A stretch of DNA of 64,000 nt, from the NCBI GenBank assembly GCA_011032825.1, contig JAADJZ010000029.1:1-64000 (forward strand), read 5' to 3'. Positions within the stretch are counted from its first letter, which is position 1; every line of letters starts with the position of its first letter. The position numbers and the translations under genes were made by a program. The DNA is from Massariosphaeria phaeospora (taxonomy: Eukaryota > Ascomycota > Dothideomycetes > Pleosporales). Below are positions 31,901 through 44,132 of the stretch, in pieces. A model generated the notes under the pieces. The model ran no database searches, had not been told where the DNA came from, and saw only the letters and a list, made by a program, of their open reading frames with translations.

Positions 31901-33931
31901 AACAACTCGATGAGATTCGCCAAACTTTCAGAACTAGGAAAAATGCAGTTGTTGCCGTCGGACTCATCATCGTTCTTCTTTACCAGCACTGCCGTGGGTG
32001 GCGTCAATCTGAACGCCGCGGCCTACAGTGACGTCTCTCTCAACGTGCGCGGTCCATCTGGTGGCTCTTTCGACGTGGTCGTGGCCTACGGCAGCGGTGA
32101 CGCTGTTTCCACCGTCAATACCAACACCTACGCGACATTGAGCCCGACCGACTTTGTAAACGTTACAATTCCTCTTTCAGCGTTCTCAGGACTCGACACC
32201 AGCTCCGTTAGCCGCATCACTTTACGCAACTTCACACCGAGCGGCGGCTCCAACGCGAACGTCTTTACTGTACGATGGATCTCGCTTTTGGGAGGGGCGG
32301 CCAACGGTGGCGCACAGTCGCGCTGCGTGGCCGCTACTGGCTTTGTGGTGTTCGATTTCTGCGACCGGACCGAGTTCACCAGGCAGACCAATGCTCTGGG
32401 CGCTCCGCTCTCAGACGACCGCACAATGAGCTACTACAACCAGACTGCTAGTGGATACATCAATCTCGTCCCGCGAGATGCATCATCGTACTTCTACTCG
32501 CTGCTTGCCCAACCAGGCGCGTGCGCAACGGTGAATAGTACTTACAATGCCGTTCGGCTCACCATCGCAGGACCCCAAGGGGGAACCGTCGACGTCGGAT
32601 TCAAGTACGGCGGAGCCAGCTGCAACACGAATGTAGTCACAAGTGTAGTGCCCATCACCGTCAACGCCGGCCTGACCCAGGTGGCCATCCCCTTCTCACG
32701 CTTCCCGGCCGGCTTCAACCCCGCCAACCTCCAGTCGTTCGTCATGCGGAACTTCAACACGCCCGGCTCCACCTACCGGCTCTACTCGCTGGTCTTCGTG
32801 GGGCGGTCCGACAGCCCGGGCTGTGCGCTCTGCTCCGGCACGCTGCTCAACACGTGCACCTTCGTATCCACTCTCCCGCGCACGAACCGGCTCGCGGGCG
32901 CAACGACCGACGAGGGCAGCCTGACGTCGTACGCTGTGAGCAGCGACGGCTCGCTCGCTCTCGGGACCAATCCAGATGCGTACTGGTACTCCGAGTTCGG
33001 CGCCAACGGGTGCTACGACGCCCGCGCCGTCAACGCAACGGGCATCCAGCTGTCTCTCGCGGCCCCCGCGGGCACGACCTTCCGCGTCAGTTTGCGCTGG
33101 CGGACGGATACTGCGTGCACGACGACGTCGGCGCCGGCCTCGGTGGCCATCACCGACTATGTGACGTTCGACGGCGACACGAGCTACCAGGTGGCGCGCA
33201 TCCCGTTCAGCGACTTCCCCGGCGTCGACACGAGCAAGCTCAACACTGTCGCGCTTTCCGGCTTCAGTTCGTCCAATGCCAATGTGAAGGTCGGCTGCGT
33301 CAGTCTCGTCACCATTGCGTTGGCACCTCCAGCTGCGACGGCGTGCACCTGCCCCGACAACGCCTGGCTGAACTACTGCTCAACCACAGGTGGCACTGCC
33401 GGTCGCAACGCGCTCGGCGGCTCCCAGAGCGACGACGGCTCCATGCGCGCACCACCCGCCATTGTCGACCGCGCCCTCACGCTGCAGCCCGCCGCCTCGG
33501 GGGGCTCGTACTGGTACTCGCTGCTCAACTGCCTCGACGCCTCCGGCACCACAACCCTCTACCTGAACATCACGGCCCCGATGGCCGCCACCTTCAGCGT
33601 GCAGCTGCAGACCAGCGGCAATGCCTGCGCCGACGGGTCGCAGATCCAGCGCGCGAGTGTGGCGAACCCCATGTACGGCGTTATGACGGGCCGGCCGGTG
33701 CTGCTGGGGATTCCGCTCGCGGCGTTTACGGCGCAGAATGGGGGGGTGGGGTTGGGGGCCGTGTATGCGGTTGTGGTGCAGGGGTTTAGTGATGGCGGGG
33801 GCACGTATACGGTGCATTGTGCGTGGTTTGGGAATGCGACGGCGGGTGCGGGTGCGCAGATGGCTGCGAGGGGGGTGGGGGGGTCTGTGGCGGACCACTT
33901 GAGGAGGCATTTGTTTGGGAGGCGTGGATAG
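28946..33931 (+). CDS. Large secreted polysaccharide deacetylase (NodB-like) with five C-terminal beta modules
   Basis: Three exons: 28946-29097, 29276-29341 and 29392-33931, ~1585 aa. The second intron has a perfect CTACTAAC branch site. The first (178 bp) is less certain. A signal peptide (MRSLMLLFAFAVFRICQA) precedes a Rossmann-like N-terminal region. The catalytic domain, residues ~300-590, shows NodB motifs: TTWDIDT (~312-318, the metal/base Asp), HTVSH (His385/His389, metal ligands), YRPGN (~481) and ILIHPSD (~575). De-N-acetylation of an extracellular or cell-wall polysaccharide is inferred. From ~707 to ~1565 run five related modules of 160-180 residues. Each opens with a Cys-containing strand and carries 'YWYS/YFYS' and 'IPFSxF' signatures, as in CBM-like galactose-binding beta sandwiches. 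The C-terminus is basic. Confidence 0.82.
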
Positions 33932-34731
33932 ATAGATGGTGTTGGTCGTGGCTCTGGAGGTAGCTGATGTAGCGTTTTCTGTGGGGTGTTAGGTGCAGTT
34001 TTGATGGTTCGTCGTTGTATCAAGCGCGTGGTGTTTTCGATATATCGACTCGAGGCCCGCTTGTTGCTCTTCTCCTTCTTCCTCCAAGTGTGGATCCGCC
34101 GACCTCTCAGTGATGAATTGTAACTTAACGAAGTTTCACGTCTCTCTCTCTCTTCTCTTGTCGTGCGATCTGGGATCAACCGAGAGACTGTCTGGCTGGG
34201 CGAACCGAAATGAATTGAACCAAACCGTGTATAGTCATCCGGAAAGTGACTGTCCAACTAGGTAGGTTAGTGCTATCTATGCCGCATGCTTTGAGTTTGG
34301 CTACAATAAGTGCGGGAGGGGCGTGGCCGAGTGACGGGATGGTGGGATGGCGGAAGGGAAACTGAGAACGAACGAAGTCGAAGATGGGAATAGGCGGATT
34401 GTACGTGTTAGGAAGGGGGTGCGAGGAAGAAGATGACGGGTTCAGGTGTTGATTTGGGGGGATTAGGGGGACGACATGGAAGAGGAAAAAGGAGGGGAAG
34501 AACGAAGAAGAGAGGGCAGAACGCGTGACGTGTGTGGGGTTAGATCAAGTCATGCGTAGGTGTCAAGGCGGGATCTGTCTCTAGAGGAGAGATACGGGAC
34601 TTTGGGGATGGGATTTGTTGGGTGTGGTTATTTGGGCAAACTGCTCGCATACAAGGTGACTTAACTGCGCATTCTGCGAATTTCACCCCTCGTCTCTGCC
34701 AGGTAAGCATCTATATTCTTTCACTCCCCAT
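33932..34731. other. Intergenic, convergent
   Basis: 3' flanks of the deacetylase and of the minus-strand gene at 34732. A short (TC)n run is at 34141-34154. No gene is seen. Confidence 0.5.
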
Positions 34732-35601
34732 CTACCGCCCCCTCCCATACCTCTCCACCGCCTCCCCAATCTCCCTCACATACCTCCTTTCCGCCTCATT
34801 AAAATACCCCCGCGCCACCCCACTCCCGCACCACACCGCCACAATCCTACTTACCTCGCCAAACAGCGCGTCCGCCTTCTCCCGCTGCCTCGCCAGCTCC
34901 GCCTTCTCCCGCTCATCCGCACTCACATTATCCGTCGCCGCCCACACCAGCAGCTCGAGGCCGTACATCTGCCGCAGCAGCTCGGTGCAGTGCGCGATCT
35001 CCTTGGCTTTGGCGGCGGGGAGAGGCGCCGGCGCGGGGACCGGTGGGTGGTGTTTTGATTTCGAGGGTGGGGGGTTGGGTGGGTTGTAGGTGCTGCGCAG
35101 GTCGCTGGACGCGAGCCCGTTGGCGCGCGGCGGAGCGTCGAGGTCGGCGGCGTCGAGTTTCGATTTCGAGCAGCCCATGGCGAGCAGCGAGAGGAGGGTT
35201 ACGAGGGTAGAGAGGATGTGCGCGAGCGCGACGGTTGGCGTGTGTAGCGGGCCCGTGGTGCGTTTACCGGTGCCTGTGAGGAGGGAGAGGCATGCCGGTT
35301 GTTGAGTCGAGTTATCGGAGCAGCGGCGCAGAGCAGGGCAGAAAGGCGTGTGTGTGGTGTTGATGACGGTCGTGTAGTTGTGCGTCGAGGGATAGGAGAT
35401 GTCTAGGTCCGTTGTTTTGCAGCCGTCGGGGAAGGCCCACACGGGGAGGAGGGATGTGTTGTGTGCTTGTACGTCGTGGAGCGAGACGTTGGTCGCGAGG
35501 AGGTTGCCGGGGAGTGCTTCAAGGTTCCATTGCGAGGTGCTGAGGCTGAGGGCTAGGAGCGGCGAGATCGTGGACAGGTTGATGGACTTCCAGGTTTCCA
35601 T
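34732..35601 (-). CDS. Hypothetical single-pass membrane protein
   Basis: 289 aa from the ATG at 35601; the upstream extension to 35850 is Pro/His-rich and probably untranslated. The N-terminal ~120 residues carry several N-x-S/T sequons and four Cys, suggesting an extracellular or luminal side. One hydrophobic helix (~123-142, 'ALAHILSTLVTLLSLLAMG') follows. The C-terminal part has a Pro-rich linker and a charged helix ('SADEREKAELARQREKADAL'). The cytosolic helix ending 'RRYVREIGEAVERYG' looks like a real fold. No family is recognised. Confidence 0.6.
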   Translation of the reverse strand: METWKSINLSTISPLLALSLSTSQWNLEALPGNLLATNVSLHDVQAHNTSLLPVWAFPDGCKTTDLDISYPSTHNYTTVINTTHTPFCPALRRCSDNSTQQPACLSLLTGTGKRTTGPLHTPTVALAHILSTLVTLLSLLAMGCSKSKLDAADLDAPPRANGLASSDLRSTYNPPNPPPSKSKHHPPVPAPAPLPAAKAKEIAHCTELLRQMYGLELLVWAATDNVSADEREKAELARQREKADALFGEVSRIVAVWCGSGVARGYFNEAERRYVREIGEAVERYGRGR

Positions 35602-36387
35602 GGGCGATGGAGAGGGTGGGTGAGGCTGAGGGCGATATCCATTTGAGCTACCTACTCGGCTTGGCTTCGGCTTTGCAACGTTGCGTGGAAGTGGTGTCTG
35701 ATTCAGCCTGGGGTGATGAAGATACTGCGGCTTGTGAAAGTTGCGCGATTCGATTGGTAGGGGACGGGAGGCGTGATGGCAATGTTGAGTGTGCCTTGCA
35801 CGCAGCGAGCGGGCGAGCGGGCTAATGCGGGGTGTATTGTTTTGCGCCACTGGGTGCCTGGTCTGGTGCGGGGGTTAACGAGTCGAGGGACCCAGCCCGG
35901 TGAATTGGGGGCGGCGGGGGCGGGGCTTGGGCTGAATGCGTTTCTTTACGTCGACGAACTTAATGCGCGTGGTAATGTATCGAGTTTACAATACGGTCAA
36001 GTTTCCCATGGAAGGCTGGCCGTTCCAGGGTCGCCTTTCTGGGAGAAGTCGTGGCCGATCAAATGGTCCTCGATGGCACGCTGTTGCGATTTGTTAGATC
36101 AGGTGACGCGTTGACCTATGGAAGAGATATCGGCTACTTTAGAGATATCGGTAAAGATCAAAAGCTATATCTTCAGAGATTGCTAGAATCTTATAGCTTG
36201 GTGAGAGGATAGCGTCAAGTCCGTGCAACAAACTGTGTTATGGGGTGTTGTGGCGATTGTGTACGAGGCTTATGCAACTACCGTCCTTTCTGAGTACTAA
36301 GAGAGATTGTTAGGGAGAGGGAACTCGTTTGCGAATCACAAGTCCTATGTAAAAGAAGTCCGTGAATGCTATATGAAGTGGTTGTGG
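35602..36387. other. Intergenic
   Basis: Upstream of 34732-35601 and downstream of the Hsp70-like gene. No gene is recognised. Confidence 0.5.
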
Positions 36388-38682
36388 CTACAACAACGTG
36401 TCAAACGCCTCTACACTCTTTCCCTTGTACTCGACATCCACCTTGACCTTCTTCGAAACGCGAATCTTGACGTTGATGCGCGCGGTATAGTATTTCCCTC
36501 TGCCTTTCGCGCGGTGTTCCTTAGAGAGCTCCCCGATATCAAACGTAGTAACTGGAATATCCAGATGCGCAACCGTATTTTCTTTAGCACCGCACACATT
36601 AGCAAGTCTCTTCACACCTCGCCCGCACGCAGATACCACTCACTTTTCTGATCGATCTGCACCAGCCGTGTCGGCGGCCCCGCCCCATGGCCCCAATCAT
36701 CCACCCGTGCAGCTACAAACGTGATGCGTGCACTGCTCCCGTTCTTGTACATGTCGGACGTGAACTTGCAGTCGACGGCAAAGTCGCGCTCGAGGTTGGT
36801 GCCGGGCAGCACCACGTCGCCCTGGCGCACCAGCCAGGTAATGGCGTCGGGCACGATCTGCTTCCCGTTGTACCAGTCGGTAGCGAGCTGGTCGGCGCCG
36901 CCGTCCTTCCAGTCCTGGTAGATCTCACTCATGCACACGCCGTAGTAGCGCGGTATGCGTTGGACGGGCGCGGGGACTGTGGCGCCGGTGCCAGCGCCCG
37001 TGAGAACGGCTCCTTGGACGACGGCGCTCCAGCTTGAGCAGGAGTATATATTAGCTGGTGCAGGTGGGTGGAGTGAAGTATAATGGTTGATGGCTCTACT
37101 CACCCATCTTTCGCCTTTTTGACTGCGATGCTCCCGTTTTCGAGCGCGAAGCTCTTCACCTTGTTTACCAGGTATGGGTTCTCGGATAACCCGCCCGCGA
37201 GGAAGATGGTCTGGAAGCATGCGTGAGACGGGCTGTAGGAGTGTCGGACTGCAAACTTACTGAGACATGGCACCGGCGCCCGCCATGCATAGCGCCCTTC
37301 GCTTCGAAAATCTGCTTTGAAAGTAGTTCCAGAGTGCCGTCTACCGACTCGGAGAATATCGATACGAGATCGTTCCTACTCTCGTAAGCGTGATAAATGA
37401 AGGAATCGACGGCCGGAAAAGACTTACGTTGACAACGATATGACGCCGCTGTCGGATATCACCGAACTGTCGTCAAACCCCTCGGGCACTTCGATGTCCG
37501 CTGTTTCTCGGCCCGTGAAATGGGTTTTGTGCCGTTCGAAGCTTTCGAGGAGCTCTCTTCCGGTTTCGGTCAGATTGATGTGGCCGCCAGCCGATGAGTC
37601 GTCGTCGATGATATCGGATCTCTTAAACTTCTTGGAGTACCACTGCAGAAACGCTCGGTCGATGCAAGTGGCACCGCACCTCTTTCCTGGTCACGAGTTA
37701 ATATCTTTCCTGATTCGATTAGAGCACTTGCGGGATATTGACCTTTTAGGCCACCGACTCTGGTCATCTTCAGCGGACTCAGTGACTCGAGAACATAGGA
37801 GGCTACGTCCTGCACATGGCCGTTAACGTTGTAAAGGTATATGAATAGGGGGTTCTGGCTTACAACGGTGCCACCTCCGGCGTCGCAGAGCACGAAGCAA
37901 TCACCTGGAATCAAGGTGTTGTGCTGCTCAGCCAGCAATTCTGTGACCGTGTAGAGAGCGCATGCTTCTGGTTCTGTCGTCATGTACACATCGCGCACGT
38001 TCCCATACATCAGCTTTGGGAAGGCTGCCATGACTGCTCTGTACGTTTTGTTTACTGCCTCATAGGGCCAGTTCTGATCGCTCAGTCAGCTGGGATCTGC
38101 CTTTTCACGGGAATACATACAACTGGGTGTGTCATGACGATGTCGAGTGGAATATTCTCCAACAGATGAGTAGCCTCCGCGCTTATAAGACGGTACCATT
38201 CCCGAGAAACCTTCGTCAAGTAATCCGTAATGACATCCTCAGGGCTTTTCGTCAGGTGCTCAGGAACATCGATCAGTCCAGCCTGACCGTTGCTTTTCTT
38301 CAAACCACTCATAAAGTCGAGACCTTCCATCAAGTCCCTCAGGACCTTCAACTCTTCCTCTGGCGTACCGTAAGTGAGTGCTAGTTTCGTCCATATGAAC
38401 GTCTTCGAGCCCGGTTCGATGTCGTATCCCCATTGCGAGCAGCGCCCTCTCGAGTACGAGTACGCCGACGGGACTTTGAGTCGGCCGGACTTTCCTGGCC
38501 ATTTCATGAACACTTTGACGTCGCCCAGAGCAATGGGCGATAGCGAGCCTCGCTGTGCTGCCCACGCAAGGCCTGGAAATCGACTAATCAGCAGTATGAG
38601 CAGCATGGAAAGTTAATTCGAACATACCTGTATACGTCGTTCCATAATCAATCGCAAGTACTATTCGAGGTCCGTCGGCCAT
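36388..38682 (-). CDS. Hsp70-superfamily protein, HSPA12-like
   Basis: Nine exons: 38682-38628, 38572-38121, 38073-37864, 37809-37743, 37686-37428, 37378-37261, 37210-37104, 37032-~36663 and ~36609-36388, ~619 aa. The ATPase landmarks are phosphate-1 'IVLAIDYGTTYTG' (residues 7-19), phosphate-2 'CFVLCDAGGGTVVD' and the adenosine motif 'TIFLAGGLSENPYL'. The canonical Hsp70 substrate-binding domain is replaced by a short divergent C-terminus, as in fungal HSPA12-type proteins common in ascomycetes. Function is generally unknown (stress, or heterokaryon-related in speculation). The last intron is the least certain because the donor may be CTG|gtgcag. All other joins keep phase and rebuild family motifs. 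Several introns are under 60 bp. Confidence 0.82.
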
Positions 38683-39292
38683 GTCCAGAGCTGCTGGCGG
38701 ATGGTATCTTTGCTAGAATCGTCAACGCCAACTTGATTATGGGACTTTGGCTGAGGTTACCGCCGGCCAATCGACTGCGCCTCACCGGAAACCGAATCCG
38801 TGCATTCACCAGCCGCACAGATCAGCCACCCACGCGAGGCGGAAACATATGCACTGGTCCGTGTGCTATGTAGGGATCCTGCGCTAGAATAGTGGTGGAA
38901 CGAGGCATACGCCCAGCGCATGCATAGCTTGACTCGATAGCGACTGGTGCATTCTCCTGCACCAGGATCTGGAATGGGCCCAGAACGCCTCCGTTGATTC
39001 GTCCTAGCGCCGGTCACTAGCTGGTCAATAATGCCCAACGCAAGCGAGTTGCAACAAGGCTCGCTCTTTGCTTTTGTGGCTACCAGCAATCAGTAGCCCA
39101 TCGGAAAGAAATGTGATTCGAGTTCGTTCGTTGCTTGCTTCCAATGATAGCTATATTTCTTCCACAACATGCCCCATAAAGAACCGATATTCCGTACATG
39201 TGATCATAATCGACGCCAGAGCGCTTGTCGTAGATGAATAACAGAATCGAAAAAGCCTACCAACAAATCTTCACCGTCTCGTAGATACACGT
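38683..39292. other. Intergenic
   Basis: No gene seen. Confidence 0.5.
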
Positions 39293-40294
39293 CTATGGCG
39301 ACGATATGGAAGTGATGCTTCCGATCCCGCTCCCGTAAGTTGAACTCGAATAGCTAAACCGTTTTGCTGTGTGGATCTGCTTGTACGCGTAGCCGTGCTT
39401 CCCCGCCGGATCTTGCGTCAGCCTCGCCATCGCCTGGAACGGGCACTCCGCATCCCTTCCCTCGTCGTCCTTGATTTCCGCGAAGCTTGTATCCGCATTC
39501 AACTTGCTCGCCCGTGTACTCGTCTGGTCGTATTGATCGCCGTCTTTTATGTGCCACTTGGCGAAGAGGTCGTTCTGGATCCAGAGTAGCTTGCCCCACG
39601 CTTTGACGAGCGGTGATTTCTCCGCCGTGGGCAGTGTTGGCGACGAGATGATGGCGTCGTTGAGCACGGTTTGGACGTGGCCGAGGAGAGCGGAAAAGTG
39701 AATTACGTCGACGTGGAGTGGGGTTCGCCGGTGGTGTCCGGCGTGCATTGCGCTGCATGGAGTTAGCGTCGCTTGCAGGTGGAGAGTGTGGAGAGCTTAC
39801 CCCACCATGTTCATGTACTCCCAGTACTGCGTCGTCGAAGGGTCCGAGTTCATCTTTGTAAGGTACCACCGTACGAACTGTTTTTGTTAGTCTAAATGCT
39901 GATGGACCTCTGTGTGGAGAAAGCTCACCATATTGCGGTTCTTGATGTTCAGGTTATTGGGACCCGTGAAATCATCCTCGTCGACATCCGGTTCCGAGGT
40001 TGTGTTGTGTGTGATGAGCGCTTGGGCTGTGATGTCTTGTTGGAGGATCTTTGCGAAGAAATGGTGCTCGGTGAGTGAAGGGATGAGTGATTTGATGAAC
40101 GGCTGATTCCTTCGCAATGCTTCGATATCGGCTGCACGCTATTAGCGGATGACAACGAACCGAGTGCTCGCCGTGGACATACCCGGGCCAAACTCTAAGA
40201 AGTTTTGAAGATAGGCGAGCCGCGCTTGAAGGTTCTCATATAGTTCACGTCGCTCGACATGCTGCATGCCCGGGGGAAGATGAGAATAAGACAT
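39293..40294 (-). CDS. Fungal protoglobin-domain protein
   Basis: Four exons: 40294-40183, 40131-39929, 39877-39801 and 39752-39293, 283 aa. The family is the globin-coupled-sensor/protoglobin fold, which binds haem and senses or handles O2, CO or NO. Recognisable stretches are 'SLIPSLTEHHFFAKILQQD', 'YWEYMNMVGAMHAGHHRR', 'TPLHVDVIHFSALLGHVQ' and 'AWGKLLWIQNDLFAKWHI'. The proximal haem His is probably in the MHAGHH or VDVIHF segment. I cannot choose from sequence alone. There is no attached signalling domain, only a ~70-residue polar tail. A TATA box sits ~70 bp upstream. Confidence 0.85.
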
Positions 40295-40824
40295 TATGGG
40301 ATTATGAGATTGTGCAAGAGGTGTCCAATACAGGCTGGGGATTCTTGCGCACTTTCCTCTACATATATATCGCTAGGTACAAGTTTCGCACGAGTAGGTA
40401 GCCTATTGAAGGTTCCCTACATCTGATAAGCGCATCCGCCATTGCGTGCTTAGTGGTTTAGCGGTGACATTCGAATGATCGCTACCGTGCCACGTGCGGG
40501 CACCGTTCAATAGCCGGGCCAACGGGTCGTTAGTTCGACGATAACACAGGCCATGCATGTCATCGGAGCGCTCTGAAACGAAAACCACCGTCTTAGGGCA
40601 GATATGGTGGAAATAGGTTCGCTACGCCCACGTGGATTGCTGGCATGAAGCGGATACTATACCTAGAAGGATACGGAAAGATGTTCGTCTGACCATCTTA
40701 TTGATTAAGCCCTGCCGTGAGCCGAGACCAAGCGAAATGAATGTCGCAACGAAAAGTTGATTGAACCCGTCATGTCTTAAAGTAGTGCCTCTCCACTCTT
40801 TCGGGATCGAGAATCTTCTAACCC
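40295..40824. other. Intergenic
   Basis: Holds the protoglobin TATA element (40363-40370). A tRNA-like segment near 40450-40510 was rejected. Confidence 0.5.
40363..40370 (-). promoter_or_regulatory. TATA-like element of protoglobin gene
   Basis: An alternating TATATAT run ~70 bp upstream of the ATG at 40294. Confidence 0.45.
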
Positions 40825-42224
40825 CTACTTGTCCGAGGAGCCTTTACACGGCACAACAGTCTGCGCGGTGGGGGTATTGTTTTTGTCGCGTCCAATCTTG
40901 AGAAGGCCCGGAGCTGGGTCACCATTCCATGTCTCGTCTGCGGTTCGTAAAAGCAACTTGGAAGGATGGACGCCAAACTGTAAAGCAATTTCTTCCGCCA
41001 ACTGTGTTGCTTTTCGAACCTCGTCCTCCACAGATATATTAATCGAATGTTGGGTCAAAGAAGCAACGGCGGACAGATATTGCATGATCCGTGCGGTGGA
41101 CGAAGCCGCATTCTTTGCCCTGAGCTCGTGGATTGGTGACCGAAGATTTACCGTGCCGCTGTCCTGGATGCTTCGGAAGGAGATTGTCCGCCATCGGTTA
41201 GCGAGGTCATCATTCTCGAATACGGTCAAGTCTACAGCATCTTCGGTTTCTGCCGCCTGTCAGTGCATGGGGCTGGGGCTGGGGTCGAGAATGGAGAAGA
41301 CTTACGCGAAGGACCGCCAATGCGACACAACCGTCTCCATTCTTGGAAGTTGGATAGCAGCTCGTTTTGAGTGTTCTCAGGACCCAACACGCCAAAACCG
41401 AATGGAACGCTGAAGAAGTGCTCACAGAGAATCGCCCAGACGGCGCGCTTGACCAGAAAGTGGCCTCGGCCTCTTTTATTCCTATCGAAGAATCCAGTAG
41501 GGTCGAGATCCGGACCGACCGGAATGTCCTGCGGGAATTTCAACTCTTCTCTCTGTGGCGAGCCTATAGACCCCACAATGCATTGCAGCTCTAGAAACTT
41601 GGCCTTCAGCTTCTCATCGGGCCATTCTTGAATGTTGTCCTGGTTGACGAGCAACTGTCCGATAAGGCGGTTGCGCTCTTCTTCTTGGCTCGTTGTTAGA
41701 GCCTGTATCATGGCCTTGTGGTCTGCGTCGGCGTCTTTAATCTTCTTCTCATGCTCGCTCTTGAGATGACGAACTACGCGCTCATTGTCCTGCTCCTGCC
41801 GGTCCAACGCTGTTCCGTGCGCACTACGTTGATCTCTTAGATTCGTTTCTAAATCGGCGACAGTCACTGAGTGTCGCAGAGTAAGTTGTTCCATCTGATC
41901 GTTCGCGGATACGATGTCGGAGCGCGCCTTGGATAATCTTGTTCTAAGCTCCTCGTTTGCTTCCAGGAGCTCCTTCCGGCTCCTGGCAAGCTTCGCATGG
42001 TCAGAGACGTACCAAGCAAGTTTATGGTCGGTCTCTTGCTGCCTGGTCTGATTTCGCACAACCAAACTGAAGAGTCTCTGAAGCGGCTCGTCCCGGGTCA
42101 GTATCCGGCGTTGACTGGATTCGCCCACATGGTCGAAGAACTGCTCGATGCGCGTATCGAACTCTTTTCGCACATCAGCGGGTGAGTCGGGGTCTGATGG
42201 TCGTGAGCTTCGGCCGAACACCAT
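40825..42224 (-). CDS. Coiled-coil hypothetical protein
   Basis: Two exons, 42224-41306 and 41249-40825, 447 aa. The acceptor that preserves phase is ggcag|AAACC. Residues ~55-190 form a long coiled coil rich in Glu/Arg/Gln heptads ('RKELLEANEELRTRLSKARS', 'SEHEKKIKDADADHKAMIQA'). A conserved-looking globular region follows ('RGHFLVKRAVWAILCEHFF', '...NRWRTISFRSIQDSGT'). Many fungal genomes carry similar proteins of unknown function near the Hsp70/NACHT class of genes. I do not assign a role. It is divergent from the seven-helix membrane protein. Confidence 0.7.
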
Positions 42225-42744
42225 CTTGGTGCGTTGACACGACAGAGGTGTAGAAGATACGCTCCAAGCCAAGAGTACACTGACCTGCTTTTTGGATTCA
42301 TCGCGTATTGCAGCAGCGCCAATTAGGCAGCAAGGCAGAGTAGCCTATAGCCAGAACGTGTGTGCGAAAGCAACTCGTTGGACGACCGCGCGATCGCAAG
42401 AGAATGTTTCGCTGATGGACGGCCCTGCCCGGCCAATCACGCCAAGCGCGTACGCCACATCACGTCATGCACTTATCGGGCACCACCAGCACACCACACG
42501 CGAGCTGAACTGCATAGCTGCCTGGTACATGCATATCTCATACATACCATCCCGTATGCTATCGTATTGATTCACCGGATATTCTGCCTTGCGTTGCCTC
42601 GTGGTCGATCGCTCGCAGCCTTGTACGAACACTCTCTACGCTTCAGGGTCTAGCGCATCCCCCGCTTTTCCGGTCACTTGTGGGCTTGATTTCCTCGCTC
42701 ATACCTTCGCGTCGGCTGCTGTCGAGCCAAGTCCTTCTCACATT
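42225..42744. other. Divergent promoter region
   Basis: Between the coiled-coil gene and the membrane-protein gene. The overlapping plus-strand frames at 42292-42653 have no support. Confidence 0.5.
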
Positions 42745-43864
42745 ATGGAGAAGCTCAATACGATTCCCACGAAAGCGTTCGGATTTGGGTTGGGTTTTCT
42801 GGTATTCGATTCTCTGGCCATGGTTTGCATCGTCCTGTTTACCGGTATCGCGTTATTTAGGTATTCGAAAATATGGGCACGTGCGCGGACGCTATATTTT
42901 GGTCTGGTGCTTTTGTCACTGTAGGTTTACCCCGAAGACTTCATGTATCTATCTGATTTGATTGCAGATGGTCAGTCCTTAACTGGATCGACATGGTGAT
43001 AAGACACACTAACGCCGAGGTCACATACGCCTACATCCTAACCGACTGCTTCTTCAGTATAATCCGAGTAGTATCGGATATCTTTACGCTTTGGGGCACC
43101 TTGCATGTCATGATCCGCTACAACGTCCTACGTGGGAGGGATGTTCACCTACGGCTATGGATCCTGGGGGGCCCATTGTGGTTCCTTGGGATCTATCACG
43201 TATGCCTGCGGTTTGCTTTGGCCATATCATGGCTGTCTTTCGCGGATATTGAAACCATCAACAAGATCGCAAAAGCGAAGAACGCATTTGAAATTGCCTT
43301 CACCGCGTTGGAATTCGTCATCTCTTTGTTCGCATTATTGACGTCGGGAGCAAGCTTTCTCTATGACGATGTATAGTTTTATGATCACTGTACCAACACA
43401 AAAGCTAACGAATACAGGTTCGTAACTATATGAGTTTTGCATGTCTGGCTCTATGGCTCCGCTCATTTTGCGAACTCGTTATTACCGGCGAACTAGACAG
43501 GAATCCGACCCGTCTCAACCTCACTCTTCGTACCCGAAATGTCACCTACCATCTCTTCAGCGCAGCATTTGCAATCTTTATCTCCTACGCAATACCAAAA
43601 CCGTCAAAAAGGGACCCGTTGCTGAACCAGGAAAATTTTGCCATCACTCGGGTTCGGGATCATGTAAAGAAACGCATCTCCGATGACACCAAGCAGGGAC
43701 AGAACACAGCGGCCAATATTGCGACGGTGCTTTACACACCGGAACGAGCTGAACCCGCGATGAAGACAGAGTACGAGTTCCTCCGCCACAAATACAAAGA
43801 TTGGACTCCGATCTACAAGTGGCATGGCGAATCGAATGGACAGTATGGAAGCAGCAAATTGTAG
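42745..43864 (+). CDS. Seven-helix fungal integral membrane protein
   Basis: Three exons: 42745-42920, 42968-43370 and 43418-43864, 341 aa. Seven hydrophobic helices are visible: FGFGLGFLVFDSLAMVCIVL, then TLYFGLVLLSLW, FFSIIRVVSDIFTLW, WFLGIYHVCLRFALAISWL, FEIAFTALEFVISLFALL, MSFACLALWLRSF and LFSAAFAIFISYAI. The C-terminal ~90 residues are polar and cytosolic. The general layout resembles fungal 7TM proteins of the rhodopsin-like or orphan type, but no retinal Lys or GPCR motif is obvious. It is likely in the plasma membrane. Function is unknown. Confidence 0.75.
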
Positions 43865-44132
43865 TTGTAGATATGGAATGTGGATGTAGCTATTGACTTG
43901 TAGAAAACCATTGGACCTGTGTTGAGGCTAGTTTCCAGCTCGGATATTGCATAGTAGCTGTCTATCAAAGCGCGGACTGTGATTGTGAATGGAGAATGGG
44001 ATATTTCTCCTACCCACACGTGAGACTTCCCATGCCAACTAGCAAGATGCATTACGCGGATACTGCATTCGAGTTATCTTATAGTAACGGAAAATCAAAC
44101 GCCAAAACGGTTCCAAAATCAGAGAATACTAC

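Noticed and set aside
40440..40520. tRNA-like stretch with 'agtggttta' and 'gttcaat' words
   Set aside because: Stems do not form and spacing between boxes is wrong.
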